Assembly: GCA_030840545.1 (NCBI GenBank)
Contig: JAVEEH010000102.1
Span: 1 to 8,490 of the forward strand
Length of the DNA stretch: 8,490 bases
Source: Frankiaceae bacterium
GTDB taxonomy: Bacteria; Actinomycetota; Actinomycetes; JAFAQI01
Direction of reading: 5' to 3'
In this document: positions 1 to 5,662 of the stretch, in pieces
How the letters are laid out: the number at the start of each line of letters is the position of its first letter
Numbering within the stretch: position 1 is the first letter of the stretch
Program-made: the position numbers and the translations under genes
The notes under the pieces: model-generated
Database searches by the model: none
What the model was told of the DNA's origin: nothing
Seen by the model: only the letters and a program-made list of their open reading frames with translations

Positions 1-194
1 TGCTCGCGCGCGCCATCGACGCGCCGGGCGGCGTCATACGCAACATCACCCTTGCCGCCGCACACGCCGCGGCTGCGACCGGCCTGGAAGTCACGATGAG
101 CCATCTCGTGCGGGCCGCCTTCAGCAACCACCGCAAGCGAGGCCGCATGTTGAAGTCAGCCGATTTCGGCTCCTTCGCGGACGATCTGGACTGA
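1..194 (+). CDS. AAA+ ATPase, C-terminal end only (probably eCIS-associated)
   Basis: Only the last 63 codons are present; the reading frame enters at base 3 and stops at TGA 192-194. The residues include APGGVIRNITLAAAHAAA, followed by LEVTMSHLVRAA and a short basic and acidic tail. A GG-x-IRN helix, an Ala-rich helix, then a V/I-T-x-x-HL-x-x-A helix is the typical C-terminal lid subdomain of CDC48/FtsH-like AAA+ ATPases. These include the AAA+ ATPase encoded in extracellular contractile injection system (eCIS) loci, where it is thought to help assemble or load the particle. The Walker motifs lie upstream of the window and cannot be checked. The following gene encodes a DUF4157 protein, which supports the eCIS reading. 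A generic AAA+ ATPase remains possible. The final helix (FSNHRKRGR) departs from the EYxKxGR pattern I would expect, so the exact subfamily is inferred. Confidence 0.72.
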   Translation, partial: LARAIDAPGGVIRNITLAAAHAAAATGLEVTMSHLVRAAFSNHRKRGRMLKSADFGSFADDLD

Positions 195-257
195 CCCGGC
201 CCGAATGGCGTGGCCGAAAGTGCCGAAGTCGTTGTCGTGGCGGTGCCGTGCGCATAA

Positions 258-270
258 CGTGACCGTCACG
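258..270. promoter_or_regulatory. 13-bp palindrome upstream of the DUF4157 gene
   Basis: CGTGAC-C-GTCACG is a perfect inverted repeat with a one-base centre, ending 22 bases before the GTG start at 293. It could be an operator for a dimeric regulator, or a small RNA hairpin (CGTGA/TCACG stem, CCG loop) close to the ribosome binding site. The spacing (N3 between GTGA and TCAC) does not fit CRP-type regulators, which need N6. Nothing else supports function, so this is a candidate only. Confidence 0.25.
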
Positions 271-276
271 CATCCT

Positions 277-289
277 GGGGGTTGGGGGA
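277..289 (+). promoter_or_regulatory. Ribosome binding region of the DUF4157 gene
   Basis: Two G-rich blocks, GGGGG at 277-281 and GGGGGA at 284-289, precede the GTG at 293. The first lies 11 bases from the GTG and the second only 3 bases from it. An in-frame ATG at 305 sits 15 bases after the second block, so the start could be 12 bases downstream. GTG 293 is kept because the spacing from the first block is acceptable. The choice does not affect any domain. Confidence 0.45.
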
Positions 290-292
290 CAC

Positions 293-2695
293 GTGGCACA
301 GCAGATGCCCAGGTCGGCACGCGAGGACGCAGCAGCGCTGGAGCACGCCCACAAAGGTGTGGAGTTCGTCCCGGCCCCCGCGGCCGCGTCCCCGGTACGA
401 CGGCTCACCGTCGGCGCCGCCAACGATCCTGCCGAGCTCGAGGCCGACAGGTTGGCCGAGCTGGCGCTCTCGACCGCGCGGGACTGGCAGCCGGAGGGTG
501 AGCTTGACGTCGCCGGCGGCCACGGGGCCGCCGGGCTCGCAGTGGCGCGACGAGCGGCAACGAGTGGCGAGGCGTTCGACCTCCCGGCCGACGCCCTGCT
601 GGCGGGCAGCCCGGGTCAGGCCCTGCCCGATGATGTCCGGGTCCGGATGGAGCGGGGGTTCGGCACCGACTTCTCCGGTGTCCGCGTGCACGACGGCACC
701 GGATCGGCGCAGCTGTCCCGCTCGATGCAGGCGCGCGCGTTCACGCACGGCACCGACATCCACTTCGACGCCGGGGAGTTCAAGCCCGGCACGTCCGAGG
801 GCGACCATGTCCTCGCGCACGAGCTCGCGCACGTCGTCCAGGCCGGTGGCGCAGCGCGGCGCACGGTGCGTCGGTTCCCGCGCACCGCGCTTGCGGGTCC
901 CGTCGACTGGAGTGCGCTCACCGGCACGGTCAAGAAACCGGGTGAGGGTGCCTCCGGTGGCGTCTACCTGATGTGGCCGAAGGACAAGAACAGCGACCTG
1001 AACATGATCGTGGCCAAGCCGGTCTTCGGCGAGAGCGGCAACGGCACCCGTGAGACCGGCGAGCAGATGCAGTTCGGCGACCGGGCCTTGTCCCAGTGGT
1101 TCGGCATCGGAACCCCCGCCTCTCGCGTCCTCAAACGAGGGTCCCAGGAGTTCGCCCAGCTCGTCGCGCTGCTCAAGCCTTACCAGCCGCCGAAGAGGGA
1201 AAGCGACCCGAACGCGCTCATCCAGGAGTCCTGGACGGCTCTCGAGCAGGCGGAGTCGTTCATCGTCATGTCGGCGGTCCCGGACGGCAAGTCCATCGGC
1301 TCGATGGCCGAGGACGCCGGCAAGGAGGGTGGGAAGGCGAGCGCTGACCTCTACCGCGCCATTTTCGACGGGGTGTTCCTCACGCAGCTCGGTCAGCTCT
1401 GCATCGGCGACTTGTTGCTGGGCAACAACGACCGCATGGTCGGCCGCGCGATGAACGTCGGCAACGTCATGGTGTCGATGCAGGGGGACAAGCCCAAGCT
1501 CTACGCCATCGACACCAACACGGTCCTCGACCGGTTCGAGCCCAAGCGGGTGGCAGAAGAGGGCTCGGCCAGCTCCGTGTTCGGTGGCTTCCAGGGCACC
1601 AAGCAGACCTTCGAGGACGGCCCGGCCGACATCCTCGATGCCTTCTTCAGGACCATCGTCAAGCGCGTTCGCAGCAGCACGCCGCCCACGCCCGTCAACG
1701 GCAATGCCCCAGTCATGTCACCCGCCGACCTGATCGAGTCGAGCTACCAGAACAACCGCGACCACCACCTGGCGTCGTTCGAGTACGGCTGGAACGACGC
1801 GCTGATCACGATCATGGCGATGGTCAACAGCAAGCAGGGCCGCAAGCAGATGAAGGGCCTCGTCAAGGAGTACGAGGGGACCGAAGGCGAGTCCAACATC
1901 AAGTCGGGCGCGTTGATGACCAACGCGATGTATCTCGGCGCCAAGGCCGAGGGAAAGACGCACGACGAGGCCAAGGAGGACCCGGCGAAGTATGCCGCGC
2001 TGAAGACCATCGAGACCTTCAAGCCCGACTCGCTGGCCATCCCGACCGATCAGTACTTCTGGAACGTCGCGCGGGTGCCGGCCAGCGACGCGCTCAACGC
2101 TGCTTGGGACGACATGCCCGCCGTTCCGGATCCTTCCGTGCTCGGCGCCCTGATGCCGTCGTCCGAGCGGAGATGGACGAGCTGGAACCAGAGCAGCTGG
2201 AACGAGCTGGACCGAGGTGTCGACGCGATGGTCGGCGATCTCGAAGGCCTCGGCACCAAGAAGCGAGGCGTGTTCCGCAAGGAGACCTCACGCAACCGCG
2301 TCGTCGCGGGCAAGTTCATCGGCGAGTCGTTCCGGCTGGGCGCCGGCGCCGTCCGCGCCACCGCCCTCGCCGGTCAGGTCGTCGAGCTCAACGAGGCGAT
2401 CGAGATGGCCACGGCCGGCTCGATCCCGAAGCAGAAGGCGGCGCGGGCCGTGCCCGGCGCGACCTTCGTGCAGAACTACGCCCCGATGATGGCCGACAAC
2501 CTCAGCCAGTACCTGACCCAGATCCAGAAGGCTCAGGAAGGCGTGATGAAGGTGAAGCGGTTCGAAAGCCGCGGCTCCTTGAAGACCGGCCTCAACAGGG
2601 TCGAGAAGCATCTCAGCGCCGGTTTGACCCGGTTCAAGAAGAGCACCCAGAACGCGAACGTCTACGTCAACCTGCTCAAGAGCGCGGCTCGCTGA
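293..2695 (+). CDS. DUF4157 (eCIS core) protein with a probable PI3/4-kinase-like effector domain
   Basis: The product has 800 residues, starts at GTG and has no signal peptide or membrane segment. Residues about 110-185 form a DUF4157 domain: a Lx-D-VRxRME-x-GFGTDFSGVRVH block, then HELAH (176-180) followed by VVQAGG. HExxH suggests a zinc-peptidase fold. DUF4157 is known to mark cargo of extracellular contractile injection systems. A basic linker (RRTVRRFPR, 189-197) follows. Residues about 215-412 show the motif order of PI3/4-kinase-like proteins: SGGVYLM strand (221-227), IVAKP with K242, a helix with E254/E257 leading to GIGTPASRVL (271-280), hinge-like SFIVMSAVP (322-330), GNNDR with D380, NVGN with N391, and AIDTNT with D407. 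The usual His of DRH is Met382. Residues about 480-800 are mostly helical, rich in Lys and Arg, and match nothing I recognise. Inferred role: an effector that is loaded into an eCIS particle and phosphorylates a lipid or protein in a target cell. DUF4157 is secure; the kinase reading is motif-based. Confidence 0.85.
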   Translation: MAQQMPRSAREDAAALEHAHKGVEFVPAPAAASPVRRLTVGAANDPAELEADRLAELALSTARDWQPEGELDVAGGHGAAGLAVARRAATSGEAFDLPADALLAGSPGQALPDDVRVRMERGFGTDFSGVRVHDGTGSAQLSRSMQARAFTHGTDIHFDAGEFKPGTSEGDHVLAHELAHVVQAGGAARRTVRRFPRTALAGPVDWSALTGTVKKPGEGASGGVYLMWPKDKNSDLNMIVAKPVFGESGNGTRETGEQMQFGDRALSQWFGIGTPASRVLKRGSQEFAQLVALLKPYQPPKRESDPNALIQESWTALEQAESFIVMSAVPDGKSIGSMAEDAGKEGGKASADLYRAIFDGVFLTQLGQLCIGDLLLGNNDRMVGRAMNVGNVMVSMQGDKPKLYAIDTNTVLDRFEPKRVAEEGSASSVFGGFQGTKQTFEDGPADILDAFFRTIVKRVRSSTPPTPVNGNAPVMSPADLIESSYQNNRDHHLASFEYGWNDALITIMAMVNSKQGRKQMKGLVKEYEGTEGESNIKSGALMTNAMYLGAKAEGKTHDEAKEDPAKYAALKTIETFKPDSLAIPTDQYFWNVARVPASDALNAAWDDMPAVPDPSVLGALMPSSERRWTSWNQSSWNELDRGVDAMVGDLEGLGTKKRGVFRKETSRNRVVAGKFIGESFRLGAGAVRATALAGQVVELNEAIEMATAGSIPKQKAARAVPGATFVQNYAPMMADNLSQYLTQIQKAQEGVMKVKRFESRGSLKTGLNRVEKHLSAGLTRFKKSTQNANVYVNLLKSAAR
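818..832 (+). other. HExxH motif of the DUF4157 domain
   Basis: These bases encode HELAH (residues 176-180), followed by VVQ. It is the signature of the DUF4157 family and resembles a gluzincin-type zinc site. Whether it is catalytic is not known from the sequence; no clear third zinc ligand can be assigned before the domain ends near residue 187. Confidence 0.8.
953..1528 (+). other. Probable PI3/4-kinase-like (atypical kinase) domain
   Basis: Residues 221-412 of the DUF4157 protein. The ordered elements are a Gly-containing first strand, a Lys in IVAKP (K242) for nucleotide phosphates, a Glu-containing helix (E254 or E257), a hinge-like hydrophobic strand (322-327), a catalytic loop GNNDRM (377-382), a metal-binding Asn candidate in NVGN (N391), and a DFG-like Asp in AID (D407). 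Bacterial PI4K-like proteins have GNxDRHxxN followed by IDxG. Here the His is Met and the gap between D380 and N391 is longer than the usual few residues. HipA- and Fam20-like kinases use similar motif orders and are alternatives. All six key residues are present, so it may be active. Confidence 0.55.
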
Positions 2696-2727
2696 CCTCG
2701 CCCAGTCCCACCCCGCCCGTGTCTATG

Positions 2728-2758
2728 ACACGGAAGGCCCAGGTCGGGCTTCCGGTGT
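2728..2758 (+). terminator. Probable intrinsic terminator hairpin after the DUF4157 gene
   Basis: ACAC-GGAAG-(G)-CCC (2728-2740) pairs with GGG-CTTCC-(G)-GTGT (2746-2758) around a 5-base loop. The stem has 12 pairs interrupted by two single-base G bulges, one in each arm. There is no U-rich tail, which is common for hairpin terminators in actinomycetes. It starts 32 bases after the stop at 2695 and separates the effector gene from the transporter operon. Confidence 0.55.
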
Positions 2759-2800
2759 AGCGGGGACATATCTGGCGGGGTGGACACAACGAGCTATCCA

Positions 2801-2916
2801 CCGAATTCCGTTCGGATGGTTGTGCGGTAAGTGTCGGCCGTGACGGGCGTCACACGCTTACTTTTGGGCCACTCTCCGCCTGTTACCCCCAGGCAGTCCC
2901 TCAGGTCCGAACGGGA
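2801..2916 (+). promoter_or_regulatory. Possible RNA switch pairing with the ribosome binding site
   Basis: Bases 2806-2816 (TTCCGTTCGGA) are complementary to 2906-2916 (TCCGAACGGGA) over 11 pairs with one G-U wobble. Nine consecutive pairs are perfect (2808-2816 with 2906-2914). The right arm covers most of the GGGAG ribosome binding site at 2913-2917. The same left arm can instead form a local hairpin, because CCGAA (2801-2805) pairs with TTCGG (2811-2815). The two structures exclude each other, as in a translational on/off switch. This only works if transcription starts upstream of about 2800, which is not established. Confidence 0.25.
2839..2854. promoter_or_regulatory. CRP/GlxR-like operator upstream of the sugar ABC operon
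   Basis: CGTGA-CGGGCG-TCACA matches 9 of 10 defined bases of the CRP-family consensus TGTGA-N6-TCACA. The C at the first position also occurs in mycobacterial CRP sites. The inner 14 bases (GTGACG-GG-CGTCAC) are perfectly palindromic. The site ends 73 bases before the ATG at 2928, a plausible place for cAMP-responsive control of a sugar importer. Activator or repressor action cannot be decided because the transcription start is unknown. A GntR- or LacI-type regulator could also use such a palindrome. Confidence 0.45.
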
Positions 2917-2917
2917 G
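2913..2917 (+). promoter_or_regulatory. Ribosome binding site of the substrate-binding protein gene
   Basis: GGGAG lies 10 bases before the ATG at 2928. It fixes this start, which also gives a complete lipoprotein signal sequence. It falls inside the right arm of the long-range inverted repeat 2806-2816/2906-2916. Confidence 0.7.
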
Positions 2918-2927
2918 CCACCCAACG

Positions 2928-4124
2928 ATGTCGATCCGCCTCCTCAGGTCACTGTCCCGTCCCCGCACCCTTGCGACGGCCGCCGCCGTGGCCGCGCTGT
3001 CGGTCACCGCCGCCTGCAGCAGCAGCTCGAGCGGTGGCAACCCCACCGTGCAGCCCACCGACACCGGCGCTGCGGTCACGCCGGCGGCCAACTCGGTGCT
3101 CGACGCGGTCTACAAGGGCACGCTCGCCTCGCCGGACCCGGCGTCGCGTCCGGCGGTCAAGGGCAAGAACCTCTGGATCATCTCCGGTGGGCAGTCGTCC
3201 GAGAGCAGCTCCGTTCCGGTCAACGCCGCTCAGGAGGCCGCGAAGAAGCTCGGCTGGACCGTCCACATCTACGACACCCAGCTCAACCCCGCCAACGACG
3301 CGACCGGCGTATCCCAAGCCATCGCCGCGCACGCCGACGGGATCATCCTCGACGCGATCGACTGCTCGTTCGTCAAGTCCCAGCTCGAGCAGGCCAAGTC
3401 GCAGGGCATTCTCACCGTGCCGATCTACGCCTACGACTGCAATGACCCCTACTCCGGCAAGGGCGGCCAGGCGCTGTTCAGCGCCTTCATCAACTACGGG
3501 CCGATCGCGGCGAAGAACCTAGGTGCGTTCGCGGAGAAGTACGGCTTCGCGCAAGGACAGGCGGCCATTGCGGCCACCGGCGGGCATGCCAAGGTCGTCT
3601 TCTTCAACGACACGCAGGTCACCGTCCTGCACTACACCGGCACCGGCTTCCTCAACGCCATCAAGCAGTGCTCGGGCTGCAGCGTCGTCAAGAGCATCGA
3701 CTTCACCGGCCTGCAGCTCGGGCCGCAGCTTCAGCAGATGGCAACGTCTGCTCTGCTCCAGCACCCCGAGGCAAACGTCGTCAAGAGTCCGTTCACCGCG
3801 GCAACGCTGCTCAGCATCGGTCCGGCGGTTGTGCAGTCCGGCAACGCGAGCAAGCTGTTCGTGATGGGCGGCGAGGGCTTCGCCGACGAGCTCAACCTGC
3901 TGCGCAACCATCAGGGTGTCAACGCGGTCATGATCTCGCCGTCCGACTGGACCGGTTGGGCCGCAGTGGACACGATGAACAGCCTCTTCCAGCACAAGAC
4001 GCCGGCCTACTCCGGTCTGGGCTGGCAGCTCGTTGACGGGACGCACAACCTTCCCGCCAGCGGCGCGTGGGTCCCGCCGGTCGACTTCAAGGCCATCTAT
4101 GCAAAGGCCTGGGGCGTCGGCTGA
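2928..4124 (+). CDS. Sugar ABC transporter substrate-binding lipoprotein (RbsB-like, type I fold)
   Basis: The product has 398 residues and is the extracellular solute receptor of the importer encoded downstream. A lipoprotein signal peptide spans residues 1-29, with an Arg-rich n-region, an Ala-rich core and a lipobox TAAC ending at Cys30. A Ser/Gly/Pro/Thr-rich linker follows to about residue 60. The mature domain begins with KNLWIISGGQ (80-89), then AAQEAAKKLGW, GVSQAIAAHADGIILDAID (127-145) and GILTVPIYAYD (160-170). This alternating strand-helix pattern is typical of Peripla_BP_4 / RbsB-like proteins that bind pentoses, hexoses or related small molecules. Cys146 and Cys171 are candidates for a disulfide, and a CSGC at 248-251 for another. 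The stop overlaps the ATPase start (TGATG). The exact ligand cannot be read from sequence. Confidence 0.92.
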   Translation: MSIRLLRSLSRPRTLATAAAVAALSVTAACSSSSSGGNPTVQPTDTGAAVTPAANSVLDAVYKGTLASPDPASRPAVKGKNLWIISGGQSSESSSVPVNAAQEAAKKLGWTVHIYDTQLNPANDATGVSQAIAAHADGIILDAIDCSFVKSQLEQAKSQGILTVPIYAYDCNDPYSGKGGQALFSAFINYGPIAAKNLGAFAEKYGFAQGQAAIAATGGHAKVVFFNDTQVTVLHYTGTGFLNAIKQCSGCSVVKSIDFTGLQLGPQLQQMATSALLQHPEANVVKSPFTAATLLSIGPAVVQSGNASKLFVMGGEGFADELNLLRNHQGVNAVMISPSDWTGWAAVDTMNSLFQHKTPAYSGLGWQLVDGTHNLPASGAWVPPVDFKAIYAKAWGVG

Positions 4125-5662
4125 TGCCATCAGTTCTCGCTGAGCCGCGCATCGCCCTGACGATGCGCGGCCTCAGCAAGACCTACAACGGAAACCTTGC
4201 CCTGGACTCACTGTTCCTGCAGATCCGGCCCGGGGAGATCCACGCCCTGCTCGGCGGCAACGGGTCGGGCAAGTCGACCACCATCAAGATCCTCGCTGGC
4301 GTGGTCCAGGCGGACCCCGGTGGGGAGATTGTCGTCGGCGACACCGTCGCCGGTGTTTCCGAGTGGTCGCCGGCTCGGGCGCACGCCGCCGGGCTCCGCT
4401 TCGTGCACCAGCAGCCGGCAGTGTTCCCGGAGCTGAGCGTTGCCGAGAACCTCGCGCTGGGCGCAGGTTTCCCGCGCGGAATCGGTGGTCGAATCGACTG
4501 GCCGGCGCTGCATGTCCGCACCAAGGAGCTGCTGGCGAAGTACGACATCGCCGCCACCCCGAAGACACCGCTCGGCATGCTGCGTGCTGCCGACCGCAGC
4601 CGGGTCGCGATCATGCGCGCCCTGCAGGACCGCGATGACGCGGACAGCGGCGTGCTCGTGCTCGACGAACCGACTGCGGCCCTGCCGGATGTCGAAGTCG
4701 CTCACCTCCTTGACGCATTGCGGAGCTACGCCGCGGCGGGCCAGACGATCCTCTACGTCAGCCATCGGCTCGACGAGGTGCTGTCGGTGGCCGACCGCAT
4801 CACAGTCCTCCGCGACGGTCGCAAGGTCGACACGGTCGAGGCCAAGGGGTTGTCGGAGGCCGACCTGATCGAGCTCATCGTCGGCCGTCCACTCGACCGG
4901 GTGTTCCCGCCGGGTACCTCCGACGTGACCGAGGACGCGGCGCTGGTCATCCGCGGACTGACCGGAGGCCCACTGCGAGGCGTCGACCTGACGCTGCGCC
5001 GGGGTGAGGTGCTCGGCATCGCCGGCCTGCTCGGCAGCGGCCGGTCCGAGCTCATGCGCATGCTCTTCGGTGCCTACCCGATCGACGCGGGCACGGTCAC
5101 GCTCGACGGCGCGCCGTACCGCCCGCGCACTCCGGACGCGGCGATGAAGGCAGGCGTGGCCTATGTGCCGGAGGACCGGCATGCCGATGCGCTGCTGCAG
5201 GGCGAGAGCGTGCGGCACAACCTGTCGGCGGGGCAGGCGAACCACTACTTCCGCAACTTCGTCTACCGGCACAAGCAAGAACGTGCCGACTCGCAGCGCT
5301 CGATCTCGGACTTCCTCATCCGGACCTTCAACGACGAGCAGCCGATCGAGACGCTGTCCGGCGGCAACCAGCAAAAGGTCGTGATCGCGCGATGGCTGCG
5401 GCGGCACCCGAAGGTGCTGCTCCTCGACGAGCCCACGCAGGGCGTCGACGTCGGCGCGCGCTCGGAGATCTACCAGCTGATCCGCAAGGCGACGGACGCC
5501 GGCACGAGCGTGATCCTCGTCGCCAGTGAGCCGGAAGAGCTCGCGCACTCCTCCGACCGGGTCGCCATCCTGCGGGGCGGGCGCATCACCGCCGTCGTCG
5601 AGCAGCCGATGGACGCCCATCGGCTCACGGAGCTCATGAACTCCACGGAGGGATCGCCGTGA
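4124..5662 (+). CDS. Sugar ABC transporter ATP-binding protein, two ABC domains (RbsA/MglA/XylG type)
   Basis: The product has 512 residues, close to the usual length for this family, and energises the importer from the cytoplasmic face. The start is ATG 4124, which overlaps the previous stop by one base (TGATG). An in-frame upstream ATG at 4067 lies inside the preceding gene and would add residues foreign to the family. Domain 1 has Walker A GGNGSGKST (44-52), Q-loop VHQQ (94-97), Walker B VLVLDEPTAAL (177-187) and H-loop His214, but its signature motif is degenerate (LGMLRAADR, 150-158). Domain 2 has a degenerate Walker A, GLLGSGRSE (301-309) without Lys, an intact signature LSGGNQQKV (411-419) and Walker B VLLLDEPTQG (431-440); its H-loop position is ASEPEE without His. 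Only one composite ATP site therefore looks canonical, as in RbsA. It is translationally coupled to genes on both sides. Confidence 0.94.
   Translation: MPSVLAEPRIALTMRGLSKTYNGNLALDSLFLQIRPGEIHALLGGNGSGKSTTIKILAGVVQADPGGEIVVGDTVAGVSEWSPARAHAAGLRFVHQQPAVFPELSVAENLALGAGFPRGIGGRIDWPALHVRTKELLAKYDIAATPKTPLGMLRAADRSRVAIMRALQDRDDADSGVLVLDEPTAALPDVEVAHLLDALRSYAAAGQTILYVSHRLDEVLSVADRITVLRDGRKVDTVEAKGLSEADLIELIVGRPLDRVFPPGTSDVTEDAALVIRGLTGGPLRGVDLTLRRGEVLGIAGLLGSGRSELMRMLFGAYPIDAGTVTLDGAPYRPRTPDAAMKAGVAYVPEDRHADALLQGESVRHNLSAGQANHYFRNFVYRHKQERADSQRSISDFLIRTFNDEQPIETLSGGNQQKVVIARWLRRHPKVLLLDEPTQGVDVGARSEIYQLIRKATDAGTSVILVASEPEELAHSSDRVAILRGGRITAVVEQPMDAHRLTELMNSTEGSP
5647..5653 (+). promoter_or_regulatory. 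Ribosome binding site deciding the permease start
   Basis: GGAGGGA, inside the 3' end of the ATPase gene, lies 5 bases before the GTG at 5659 (7 bases measured from GGAGG). It supports GTG 5659 over the ATG at 5671 or the later ATG at 5794. Confidence 0.75.

Larger units (their letters stand above)
2696..2927 (+). other. Intergenic region between the effector gene and the sugar ABC operon
   Basis: This 232-base gap contains no credible open reading frame or RNA gene. It holds a hairpin 32 bases after the effector stop (probable terminator), a CRP-like palindrome at 2839-2854, a 15-bp palindrome at 2801-2815, a long-range inverted repeat reaching the next ribosome binding site, and that site itself. 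No convincing -35/-10 pair could be assigned. The operon promoter most likely lies here because transcription from the left should stop at the hairpin. Confidence 0.7.

Noticed and set aside
197..216. CGGCC/GGCCG inverted repeat as a terminator after the ATPase gene
   Set aside because: It has only 5 pairs with a 10-base loop, which is common by chance in DNA this GC-rich. The ATPase and effector genes may be co-transcribed.
2104..2760. 218-codon + strand frame overlapping the effector C-terminus and the intergenic region
   Set aside because: It is very rich in Arg and Pro, is out of frame with the effector gene, and ends in the terminator hairpin. It is a frame shadow.
2859..2864. TACTTT as a -10 promoter element for the transporter operon
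   Set aside because: It fits TANNNT, but no -35-like hexamer lies 16-19 bases upstream (the region reads CGGCCG), and with this start the CRP-like site would sit inside the promoter. The evidence is too weak to annotate.
4067..4123. Upstream in-frame ATG for the ATPase gene
   Set aside because: It would add 19 residues translated from inside the substrate-binding protein gene. The ATG at 4124 overlaps the previous stop and gives the normal N-terminus for the family.
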